NCBI GenBank assembly: GCA_030442055.1 | Contig: JAUJEB010000005.1 | Span: 645,115 to 709,114, forward strand | Reading direction: 5' to 3' | Origin: Agaribacillus aureus | GTDB lineage: Bacteria; Bacteroidota; Bacteroidia; Cytophagales; Cyclobacteriaceae | Length of the DNA stretch: 64,000 nucleotides | In this document: positions 45,236 through 53,241 of the stretch, piece after piece | Numbering within the stretch: the first letter of the stretch is position 1 | Layout of the letters: every line of letters starts with the position of its first letter | Notes under the pieces: model-generated | Database searches by the model: none | What the model was told of the DNA's origin: nothing | What the model saw: the letters and a program-made list of their open reading frames with translations, nothing else | Position numbers and translations under genes: made by a program

Positions 45236-47918
45236 GTTCTTTTAGTTTTTCGTTAAGTGTTCGGTGATGTGCGCGCTGTTTCCGTTGTAATAATTGCCGT
45301 TCATAATCATCGGCAATTTCCCGGGCGGTTATTCTCTCCCCGCTCCGTGCAATGGCATTTTTTAGCTCTTTCTTATCCGAGGTATAGATGGACACGGAAT
45401 GCGTACCCCTGGATGTGGCCACGTAGAATGCCTGTTCATTGGTTGCGGCAAAGGACAAATCAGACATTGAGACAAAAACATCCTGGGCCGTTTTTCCCTG
45501 GCTTGAATGGCTGGTTTCTGAGTAGCCATGTTTAAAATGGTAGATATCTTTTGGCAGGGTTTTCCCATTATCAAGCCGGAGATTACCGGTTTTTGTAAAA
45601 CCCTTGATCTGGTATGTTGTTCCATTATTTGCCTTGGTGTTTTCGAGCGTCTTTGAATTATTGGTGAGCCTGATTAAATCACCTTTGGCAATTGAAACCT
45701 GCGCCCTTTGATAGACCTGATAATGTTCGGGATTGTCATGGGGGAGCTTGAATATCTCCCCTGATTTTAAATCCCGAACCGATATATCTTTCTGTTTTTC
45801 ATCCGGTAAAACTTCATAGTGTGATCCGGCCTTAAATCCGCCTTTCTGGTTTTTAACGAAACGAATTACCTGATTTTCAGAGTAGTTAACCAAGTCCTTT
45901 TTTTGGCTATTGGTGAAAGACAGGTTTTTAAGGATATCAAAGCTGCGATCCTTACCCTGAATGCGGCCTTTTGCTCTCAATTTTTCGCGTACAGTTTCGT
46001 TGATTTTTTCCCCCTCTAAGTGGGTAGGGCTTACGATCAAAGCCGATCTGTTTTTGGTCACTGAACCTACATAATCGTCTGCTATTTTGTTCAGACGTTC
46101 CTCGTGTTCAGGGATTTCTTTGACAGCTCCTATCTTGTTTAAAGTCTGATAGCCTTCTAACGTCCGACCAGCAGCCAGTTTTTCTACAACTTTGCGATAT
46201 TCCTGTGGTTTTTGTCTCATGATTTTTTGAACTGTTACGGTTTTTAGTTTGGCTTTATCCTGTAATATGCGCATGGCATCGCCATATTCTGGACTGGAAT
46301 GCTGTTTGGTATCCCCGCTAAGCAACAGACGGGCATTGTGTTTTTTCGTCAAAACCAAAAGCTCAGACATGGTTTTAACCCCGCACATACCGGCCTCATC
46401 AACCAGCAGTACATTGTTATGAAGCTTTTCCTGAAGTTTTGGATTATGAAGCAGCCCCGCAATCGTATCGGCCTCAAATCCTTTTTGCTTTAAAACCTTG
46501 CTGGCTTGTGAGGACGGGGCAACGCTAAAAAGGGATTTCCCCCTCTCAGCAATGCCGTCTTTTACTTCCGTAAGCAAAGATGTTTTGCCGACACCTGCGG
46601 AGCCTCTCAATATTGTTACCTGGTCATTTGAGGTCAGAATATCCTTAATCGCTTTGCGCTGCTGCTCATTTAAAAAATCCTGCTTGGGTTTGTAATTAGT
46701 GTTCAGGGCAGGGAATTTTCCTTTGCCCTTCGTAGAAAGCTCGATCATTTTATCCTCGACGCGGACCATCAGCAGCGTGGTTATATGGGTGATGGTGTTC
46801 ACCTCAGAGCGCAGGATATTATCCCGGATATTCAGTTCCTTCCTTACATCTTGTGGCAGTAAATTTCCGTAGCCCAGAGTAAGGGCGTGAGCAAGAACAC
46901 GCTCTTGTTCAACAACCGAATTTCGCTCTAAATGGTGTTCCAATGAACGGTCTATAGCTTCTTTGGCAGATACGGGACGGAGCGTTTCTTTTTTATTCCC
47001 CTTGATGTTGTGCAGGGCTTCAAACTCAGCCTTTGAAAGACGTTCTTTCCAATGTCCGTATAGCTGGTCTTTGCTAACGGCTTTGGATTTTGAGTGCCTG
47101 GTTTTAACCGCCAATTCACTTTTGGCTTTGGGGTCAGTGATGCCTTTTTCTTTGGCAACCTGGTCAATCAATTTTGTCCGGTTTGAAAACCGTTCAATAA
47201 TAGATCGTGATACCCCTTGGATTTCGTAGCGCTCATGGGTGCGCTGCGTTTGATAACCGGCTTCATTCAAATTTTTACTAAGGTGGGCGTGATAAGCCGT
47301 TTCAAAGTAATATGCCCTGCGGTGAATATTGCCCGTTTCAAGGGCCTGGTAGCGTTGTTTCTGGTTGCTCCAGGTAACGTTCGGCATATAGCAGTGGGTG
47401 TGCAATTGCGGATCGCTGATGAACAGGGTTTTTCCATTTTTTTGAATTTCGCATGGACGCCCCAGGAAGTGATCGAAGGGGGCGTAGATGATATTGCCAG
47501 TGTTTTCATAGCCGCGCTCTGATTGTGTGTTGGCCTGCGTCTGCATTTCAGCCTCAACTTCTTGCATTGCGGCTTTGTAAGCACTGCGGTGTGCCTCCAA
47601 TATGGCCGGGTCTTTGGTGATGGCGTGCAGTACAGAGATCGACTTTGGCGCACTAAAAGTAAAATCAAACCCCGCCCGGCGGTTTTCGGCGTTGCGCACT
47701 GTGAGCTTTTCTTTTGTATCAGGATGGATGTTGTGCACGAGATTGGAAAAATCTTCTTTTTTGACTTCCTTTCCATGCAACCCTAAAGATGTCGCCGTTT
47801 TGCCTTGCCAGTAAGCTTTAACATTTCCATCCAGGTAATAATTACCTTCTTTGGATAAACCCTCTTTAAAATACAATACGGCAGATTCGCCATTATATGA
47901 CTTGTTAATCGTCAACAT
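45168..47918 (-). CDS. MobF-type conjugative relaxase with helicase domain (TrwC/TraI-like)
   Basis: The 916-residue protein has an N-terminal TrwC-type relaxase domain (about 1-300): NRRAGFDFTFSAPKSISVLH, then DPQLHTHCYMPNVTW, whose His residues fit the metal site. A RecD/UvrD-like helicase follows, with Walker A ILRGSAGVGKTSLL (about 440) and LLVDEAGMCG for motif II, and later HGYSETSHSSQGKTAQDVFV. The enzyme nicks oriT and unwinds the transferred strand. At 916 residues it is close to TrwC in length. It heads the mobilisation operon with the coupling protein downstream, so the element is at least mobilisable. Confidence 0.9.
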   Translation of the reverse strand: MLTINKSYNGESAVLYFKEGLSKEGNYYLDGNVKAYWQGKTATSLGLHGKEVKKEDFSNLVHNIHPDTKEKLTVRNAENRRAGFDFTFSAPKSISVLHAITKDPAILEAHRSAYKAAMQEVEAEMQTQANTQSERGYENTGNIIYAPFDHFLGRPCEIQKNGKTLFISDPQLHTHCYMPNVTWSNQKQRYQALETGNIHRRAYYFETAYHAHLSKNLNEAGYQTQRTHERYEIQGVSRSIIERFSNRTKLIDQVAKEKGITDPKAKSELAVKTRHSKSKAVSKDQLYGHWKERLSKAEFEALHNIKGNKKETLRPVSAKEAIDRSLEHHLERNSVVEQERVLAHALTLGYGNLLPQDVRKELNIRDNILRSEVNTITHITTLLMVRVEDKMIELSTKGKGKFPALNTNYKPKQDFLNEQQRKAIKDILTSNDQVTILRGSAGVGKTSLLTEVKDGIAERGKSLFSVAPSSQASKVLKQKGFEADTIAGLLHNPKLQEKLHNNVLLVDEAGMCGVKTMSELLVLTKKHNARLLLSGDTKQHSSPEYGDAMRILQDKAKLKTVTVQKIMRQKPQEYRKVVEKLAAGRTLEGYQTLNKIGAVKEIPEHEERLNKIADDYVGSVTKNRSALIVSPTHLEGEKINETVREKLRAKGRIQGKDRSFDILKNLSFTNSQKKDLVNYSENQVIRFVKNQKGGFKAGSHYEVLPDEKQKDISVRDLKSGEIFKLPHDNPEHYQVYQRAQVSIAKGDLIRLTNNSKTLENTKANNGTTYQIKGFTKTGNLRLDNGKTLPKDIYHFKHGYSETSHSSQGKTAQDVFVSMSDLSFAATNEQAFYVATSRGTHSVSIYTSDKKELKNAIARSGERITAREIADDYERQLLQRKQRAHHRTLNEKLKEHGRTQKREKQVTRDISKESPGR

Positions 47919-48062
47919 GGTGCGTTTTGTTTTCTTATCTGGAATGGAAAAAAGAAAAGCAGGGCGGGGCGATTGGCCTGAAAGGATGGCCCTGCTTTAT
48001 CTCATTTATATAGCGGATACTCATAAGATTTTCAAGGAAAATATTCCCAAAAAGCAGTGAAT
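47919..48062. promoter_or_regulatory. gap upstream of the relaxase gene, candidate oriT/control region
   Basis: It holds a 7-bp inverted repeat GCAGGGC (47959-47965) and GCCCTGC (47989-47995) and is the non-coding space just before the relaxase start, the usual place for oriT. The same hairpin followed by TTTAT could also be a weak terminator. No nick site is recognised. Confidence 0.35.
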
Positions 48063-48794
48063 TCATACATTAAGAAGCGATTGAACCTGCACCTGGTGAG
48101 ATTTATCTATCAATTGAAGCACGACTTCATTCGCACCCATTAGGATCAAGAAACTGCCAAAGGTGGGATCAATGCCGCTGCTCCAAAGATATATCCCTGC
48201 ACCAATGGCCAGGGCAGGCTCTATGAAACAGCAAATGAAAAATTCAGAAACAGGGATGTATCGGGATAGTAATTTATCAAAGAGCAGGTAAAGCCAGCTT
48301 TCTCCACGTTTTGATACGTTCTTGCTCCCTTTGCCTATGTATATGGTACCATTATGTATTAGCGAGGCGAGGGTGAATACGCCCGCATAGATCAATAACC
48401 CTTGCGAGTGAATATCAATAAATGCAAGCCGATAAAGATCATCGGCATCAGTCAATATTGGAAAAAAGGGCACGGCAAGGGCAACAAATACCGAAAACAC
48501 CTTCCATACATAAATTGAATTATAGGCCATCACTATGCTCAGAAAATAGGCTGTCATGACAAGGCCGGTGGTCATTGGGCTATTCCTGAATCTAGTTATC
48601 GCCGTCAGGCCATAGGACAGGATTACCGCATTGGCCCGGAGAAATTGGCCGCATATTAGCCACAGCGCCGCCTTTGGTTTAAAGAATAAAAGACCCCAGA
48701 ATGGTGTGTTAATGATCCCGTACAGGATTGCCAAATCTCCAAGCTTCCGGGCTTTTTTGGGGCGGAGATTATGATTTGTATTCTGAGTGATCAT
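48063..48794 (-). CDS. multi-pass membrane protein of element 2 backbone
   Basis: The 243-residue protein has about six hydrophobic helices (LAILYGIINTPFWGLLFF, AALWLICGQFL, FSVFVALAVPFFPILT and others). No family is recognised. Its start overlaps the upstream lipoprotein gene by the four bases ATGA, so it belongs to a four-gene unit. A transfer-related or entry-exclusion role is possible. Confidence 0.65.
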   Translation of the reverse strand: MITQNTNHNLRPKKARKLGDLAILYGIINTPFWGLLFFKPKAALWLICGQFLRANAVILSYGLTAITRFRNSPMTTGLVMTAYFLSIVMAYNSIYVWKVFSVFVALAVPFFPILTDADDLYRLAFIDIHSQGLLIYAGVFTLASLIHNGTIYIGKGSKNVSKRGESWLYLLFDKLLSRYIPVSEFFICCFIEPALAIGAGIYLWSSGIDPTFGSFLILMGANEVVLQLIDKSHQVQVQSLLNV

Positions 48795-49504
48795 AGAGTT
48801 GAAATTTGTGAGCTATAATGTAGACTCGTTACAAATTCAATATTTGAGTTCTTTTCAGCAAAGTAGCGCGACCAGAATTTACGTACTTCTCGATAAAGCC
48901 TGTCATTTTCCTTGCTTGGGAAAAATGCCACGCTAATATGTATTCCATCCAAGCTCTCACCCCTGATATCATTAAACTGGCTTTCAAAGGTTTCAATAAT
49001 TTGGTCGTAGTCCTTCATGATCTGAGCCGGATTTTTCCGGTAGCTGTAAAAACTGAAATCATCTGTATGATGTAGTAGGTCCCCACTTATCAGAATAAAC
49101 TTATTATCAGCTTCAGATTGGGCGAGCTTTTTGCAGACGCGGGCAAGCACACTGTAACAGTAGCTTTGAGATAATCCATCTGAGGGTTTGTTGAACTTGG
49201 CCAGTCCAGTTAAGAATCCATCTCTGAAAGCCTTATCCTGTTTACGTAGTTTGCTTTCAACACGCAGGAAGTAGGGAAGGCTTTTAGGTTTTGAGATAGA
49301 TATATCTCTGCTTAGGGATTGATCGATAATCTCGGTGATTGTTATACGACCATGTGGAATATCAAATATTGAAAGCAATGTTTGTTCATCTAGAATACCG
49401 CGTTCTTCCGTCTGGTCGATTATCAAAACGGCATCTGTTTTAGGAGTGGTGGTGCAGGCAGTTAAAAGCACTAACACTATAAAGTAAGTCAATTTCATAT
49501 TCAT
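48791..49504 (-). CDS. lipoprotein with von Willebrand A-like start
   Basis: The 237-residue product has a lipoprotein signal (MKLTYFIVLVLLTACTTT, lipobox LTAC). The mature part begins DAVLIIDQTEERG, like the first strand and metal-site loop of a von Willebrand A fold, and continues with KFILISGDLLHHTDDFSFY. It is coupled to the membrane protein by an ATGA overlap. The function is not known; it may assemble with its membrane neighbours at the envelope. Confidence 0.65.
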   Translation of the reverse strand: MNMKLTYFIVLVLLTACTTTPKTDAVLIIDQTEERGILDEQTLLSIFDIPHGRITITEIIDQSLSRDISISKPKSLPYFLRVESKLRKQDKAFRDGFLTGLAKFNKPSDGLSQSYCYSVLARVCKKLAQSEADNKFILISGDLLHHTDDFSFYSYRKNPAQIMKDYDQIIETFESQFNDIRGESLDGIHISVAFFPSKENDRLYREVRKFWSRYFAEKNSNIEFVTSLHYSSQISTL

Positions 49505-49515
49505 AAAATTTATAG

Positions 49516-50214
49516 TTAATTTTTCATACAGGCGTTAAATCCAGACTGTTCAATGTTCTTGATTTCCTGAAGTTTCTGAGCCTCATGTCGATCTATCATT
49601 TGTAAAATGCCATGGGCATCAGCAATCCTGTCTTTCAAGAAATAGAAGTGCGCATCAACTGTTTGGGAGGCAAATGATTCACTTTCATTTTTTCTTTTTT
49701 CCTCTTCTTTGTTGAAATTTGACTGCGAGATTTCTATTGCCGCACGAAGATCAGCGTCTTCCAATGTCAATTTTTCTATCTTTCTTTCTAGATCAAAAAA
49801 TGATTGATTTTCTGATCTAAGAAAAGAGACGTAAGCTACAGTTCCGTAAAATCCAATATTTGCCAAAGAAAGAATTAAAGGAGCATTAGAGATTGCCCTT
49901 AGATAAATCACTATAAACAAGAACAGGCCTGCCAATGACACTGCAATTACTAATCCATTAATCGACTTTTTTTGTAATGATTCACCCGTATAGTGACCCG
50001 CAAACATCATGGCTACCGAAATAGCAATTGTCACAGGGATTAGAGCACCGTTGCTTATAACTTCATCATTCAAAGCTTGTATTGCAAAATAGTTTATAAC
50101 TAATTCTGCACACCCTAATGACATGATGAAATATTGGTACCAATTAGCTGTTGTACCATTGTTTTGTCGGCGTTTGCCCTTGGTACTTTTCGTGAATATT
50201 GTCTTCCATTTCAT
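49516..50214 (-). CDS. membrane protein with C-terminal coiled coil, 232 aa
   Basis: Four hydrophobic helices lie between about residues 29 and 125 (YFIMSLGCAELVINYFA, VTIAISVAMMFAGHY and others). A charged helical C-terminus follows (FFDLERKIEKLTLEDADLRAA, NKEEEKRKNESE). No family is recognised. It overlaps the upstream coiled-coil gene by 71 bp and precedes the lipoprotein gene by 11 bp. Confidence 0.6.
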   Translation of the reverse strand: MKWKTIFTKSTKGKRRQNNGTTANWYQYFIMSLGCAELVINYFAIQALNDEVISNGALIPVTIAISVAMMFAGHYTGESLQKKSINGLVIAVSLAGLFLFIVIYLRAISNAPLILSLANIGFYGTVAYVSFLRSENQSFFDLERKIEKLTLEDADLRAAIEISQSNFNKEEEKRKNESESFASQTVDAHFYFLKDRIADAHGILQMIDRHEAQKLQEIKNIEQSGFNACMKN

Positions 50215-50719
50215 AGTTGTATTGTTTAAGATTTTTAAGAATTAAATGTCTTTTTGCCTGGAGCTTTTCCAGTTTCTTTTTCAAATCATTTGATAGAGCT
50301 TGAAGAGTTTCTGCGCTCTTTTCCCGAAAGTGAATCTTTTGATACCGCTCAACATTTTCCTCTTTATTAAAGTCATTAAGTTTGGTTTCAAACCTGACTT
50401 TACCTTGATTTACCCAAAGTCTAATAGGATTTAGATCACTCTGAATAGTGTGCCGAGCTTTTTGACAGATGTTGGATATGTCAGTTTTAACTATTTCAAT
50501 ATCCAATCGCCGAACATCTTTCGCTTTTAATGCAATATCCTTTTGCAATTGCTTCAAAAGCTTTTCGTGTTTTCTTGTCTTCAAGTCATTTTCATAATTG
50601 AAGCTTTGTGCCTGAAACCCAACTTCATTTATCCTGGAATTTTCGTTCTCGGACGACCCATTGATCCGAATTGGAGATAACAGTGTTCTTTTTTTTCTTT
50701 TCCAATTTCTAAAAAACAT
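50144..50719 (-). CDS. coiled-coil protein, 191 aa
   Basis: A hydrophilic, basic protein dominated by helical heptad-like stretches (HEKLLKQLQKDIALKAKDVRR; AETLQALSNDLKKKLEKLQA in part). No signal peptide or membrane helix. First gene of the four-gene block upstream of the mobilisation operon. Its 71-bp overlap with the next gene in another frame is unusually long; both frames look coding. Confidence 0.6.
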   Translation of the reverse strand: MFFRNWKRKKRTLLSPIRINGSSENENSRINEVGFQAQSFNYENDLKTRKHEKLLKQLQKDIALKAKDVRRLDIEIVKTDISNICQKARHTIQSDLNPIRLWVNQGKVRFETKLNDFNKEENVERYQKIHFREKSAETLQALSNDLKKKLEKLQAKRHLILKNLKQYNYEMEDNIHEKYQGQTPTKQWYNS

Positions 50720-51035
50720 AATTAGTGAGTTAAAAGGGTTATAAAATTATTTGAGGAACCGCTCAGCAGTAATCAACACTAATAGTTGAAGGCCAGCTCT
50801 GACTACATGAGAACCGGTCATTGCTTCTTAAATTTCTGGGATACACTCCCACTTCCATCAAAAATAGAAACCTATTTTTTTGTACATTTGAATGAAAATG
50901 AATACGAAATTTTCCAGAATGTATGGGTTACAAGCATTTATTTAAGTAATTGCCATGGTCAGTTAGTTTAGATTGATAATGTTAGACATAATGTTACATA
51001 ATGTTTATTAACGAGAACTATCTATAAAAGGTTTT
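50720..51035. promoter_or_regulatory. divergent control region with TAATGTT repeats
   Basis: Between divergent genes. The decamer ACATAATGTT is repeated in tandem (50986-50995 and 50996-51005), preceded by a third TAATGTT (50977-50983), about 30-60 bp before the TPR gene start. These are likely binding sites for a regulator of the TPR gene. Confidence 0.45.
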
Positions 51036-52529
51036 ATGGGAGACACAGTATCAGTAAAAAATTATAGTGAACAAGAAGAAGATATGTTTCGGTCTGACGC
51101 ATCATCGGTGCTTATAGACCTGAAAGATTTTGTGTTTAGGGAAGAGGTAAACTCTGATCAAATTGCTAAAGAGCATTGGGGAATTGTCGAAAATAAACTT
51201 TTAAATCTTGATTTTGATGGTATTGGTGCTGCCCTAAGCAATGTTCTAAAATACGATAAGGATAAACTTCGTAGAGCCTTTGCTAAAGGGCTTGTCAAAC
51301 TACTAGTAGAGCGCAAGTATTCTGAAGCCGAGAAGGCATTTGAGACAGCTATATCAATTGATCCCAATTATATTCCGGCGTATATTAACTTGGGCATTGC
51401 CAAATCTAGAATTGAGGATTATGCCGGTGCGGTTAAAGTTTATGAGGCACTTATTGCAATTGACCCAGAAAATGAGGTTGCTTACCATAATCTAGGTATT
51501 GCGTTTTCCAACCTTGAGAAATATCCAGAGGCGGTGAAGGCTTTTGAAGCAGCTATTGCGCTCAACAAAGAAGATACGGACACTTATTATTTTTTGATCC
51601 TTACCAAACATCAAATGAAGGATTTTGTTGGTATGCAAGAGTCCTATAAGGCGGCCAGTGCGATTGATCCCGAATTTCATAAAGGTTACTTTAATTTGGG
51701 TTTTCTCAAGTACTACTCTGATGATTTTGCCGCTGCTATTAAAGTTTTCGAGACACTTATTGCGATTAAACCAGAATTCACAAAAGCATATATTTACCTA
51801 GGCAGTGCGAAGATCGAAATTGGAGATTTTGCTGATGCGGCTAAGGTTTACGAAACACTTCTTAAAATTGATCCAGAATATGATAAAGGGTACTATAATT
51901 TGGGTTGCGCCAAGCTCTACCTTGAGGATTTTACAGGAGCGGGCGATGCTTTCCTGGCAGCCATAAAAAGCCGTTCATTACATAGATCACTTGTGGCTAG
52001 GGAGGTTGCAAACATGTTTTTACAAAAGAAGCAGGGGGACGAGGAATTGAAGAAAAAGGATATTACAGATTTTTTAGAGAATGAACTCGTAAAAAAACTG
52101 ATAATTGGCGATGAGAAATTTCTAGAGAAATTAAAAGGAAAATTGTATGGTGGATTATCTAAATCAGATCAAAAAATATTCTCGTTAATATCAAAAATTT
52201 TAGATGCAAAAAATAGGGAAATTCAAGTTCTCAAAGATACTGTAAAGCAGCTACAAGCGAAAAGAAAAAATAATACAAAAGCAGCACGAGAAAAGCACAA
52301 GGAAAACTATAATACTTGGGTATCTGAATTAGTTGAACCAATGAAAGAAGCTCTCAAAAATGCTGAAATTGTTAGAGGGAATAAGCCTAGTACAATTACA
52401 TTGGCAGACTATTTTAATAATGTCTTGAAAATCAAAACTCGAGAAGATGCAAAATTTGATCCCACTACAATCAACAGAGTATTAAAAAGACAAAAAGAAT
52501 TAGGTTTAATAGACCCAAATAACGAATAA
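51036..52529 (+). CDS. cytoplasmic TPR protein, 497 aa
   Basis: There is no signal peptide. Residues about 85-320 hold seven classical 34-residue TPR units (KAFETAISIDPNYIPAYINLG, VYEALIAIDPENEVAYHNLG in part, and so on). The C-terminal 170 residues are helical and basic with a coiled-coil-like stretch (NREIQVLKDTVKQLQAKRKN) and a final unit (TTINRVLKRQKELGLIDP) that may be a small DNA-binding or docking helix. No enzymatic domain is present, so a scaffold role is likely. It is a single gene, divergent from the membrane block. Whether it belongs to element 2 is not certain, because the right end of the element is not in view. Confidence 0.75.
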   Translation: MGDTVSVKNYSEQEEDMFRSDASSVLIDLKDFVFREEVNSDQIAKEHWGIVENKLLNLDFDGIGAALSNVLKYDKDKLRRAFAKGLVKLLVERKYSEAEKAFETAISIDPNYIPAYINLGIAKSRIEDYAGAVKVYEALIAIDPENEVAYHNLGIAFSNLEKYPEAVKAFEAAIALNKEDTDTYYFLILTKHQMKDFVGMQESYKAASAIDPEFHKGYFNLGFLKYYSDDFAAAIKVFETLIAIKPEFTKAYIYLGSAKIEIGDFADAAKVYETLLKIDPEYDKGYYNLGCAKLYLEDFTGAGDAFLAAIKSRSLHRSLVAREVANMFLQKKQGDEELKKKDITDFLENELVKKLIIGDEKFLEKLKGKLYGGLSKSDQKIFSLISKILDAKNREIQVLKDTVKQLQAKRKNNTKAAREKHKENYNTWVSELVEPMKEALKNAEIVRGNKPSTITLADYFNNVLKIKTREDAKFDPTTINRVLKRQKELGLIDPNNE

Positions 52530-53012
52530 AATCTGCCAACATTTTTCCAAGCGTAATTCTTTAGAAAATATCATATGAACCTCCGTCTTCGCTCGTGTGA
52601 AACCTGCATAAAAAAGTCGTGTTGCTCAATCAGTTAGCTTTTAACCGGCCTTATAACAGGCAAAATAGCGATAATTGTATAATTCAGTCCCAAATTTCTA
52701 ATGCATGTGTACTTCTAAAGCACTACCAATTTAAAGAATTGCAAAGTGTTTGTGTTTTTATGCTGGTTTGAAGTTCTTTCAGGTTCTCAAATCGTTCAAC
52801 AGAGCCCGCCTATCACGCATGAGGTCGCGGGCTCGAGTCCCGTCCAGGCCGCACTGAAAATCAAGCTCCCCGTTGGCTTTTAAATATTACATATGAATTC
52901 TCGGCAGAATTAAGGGAGTGCCTATATGGTTTTTATTAGTACTGATATAATACTGCTCGCAATCATCAGGTATCAACACCTTATGGGTTTATGCTGGTAT
53001 CGAACAAATCCT
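52530..53012. other. gene-free stretch left of the cassette array
   Basis: Contains the tRNA-Asp 3' fragment described separately and two copies of TTATGCTGGT (52759-52768 and 52989-52998), a word related to the TTATGCTG start of the array repeats. No coding frame is convincing. Confidence 0.5.
52810..52851 (+). repeat. degraded tRNA-Asp 3' half (attachment-site-like remnant)
   Basis: The block reads as anticodon loop CTATCAC, 3' stem GCATG, variable AGGTC, T-arm GCGGG-CTCGAGT-CCCGT, acceptor CCAGGCC and discriminator G, which is the tRNA-Asp pattern. The anticodon position reads ATC where tRNA-Asp has GTC, the anticodon stem is broken, and no 5' half (expected GGCCTGG) precedes it. It is therefore not a working tRNA but a likely remnant of integration at a tRNA-Asp gene. 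Confidence 0.65.
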
Positions 53013-53167
53013 GCCCCCGCAACCAACTTAGATTTTTTCATTTAATATCAATGGGATAGAATTTTTCAGGTTCAAATCACCTTTTGCAATTTTATATTAA
53101 AATCAGTCATCTAGGGAATGAAGGCTGTTCTTAATATGGCAATAAATTTGGAGTATCCTGCAACCAT
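53013..53167 (+). repeat. cassette-array repeat R1
   Basis: About 94% identical by eye to 56882-57036 over 155 bp, beginning CCCCCGCAACCAACTTA. It also shares the later word GAAAAATATTTATTG (53216) with 57070. It marks the left boundary of the first cassette gene, at that gene's 3' side. Confidence 0.7.
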
Positions 53168-53241
53168 ATACGTTTCCATTAAAGCTTTTTGTAATCTTTA
53201 CTTACAGTATGTTTTGAAAAATATTTATTGTATTTGAATGC

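Noticed and set aside
47851..48060. Small plus-strand gene over the relaxase start
   Set aside because: Half of it is antisense to the relaxase gene and there is no ribosome site; the region is better read as a control or oriT region.
50786..50971. Plus-strand frame before the TPR gene
   Set aside because: No signal, no domain and no ribosome site; lies in a divergent control region.
52013..52026. Second ATGTTTTTAC arm site of element 2
   Set aside because: A single copy inside the TPR coding sequence, without the tandem partner or a nearby core; most likely chance.
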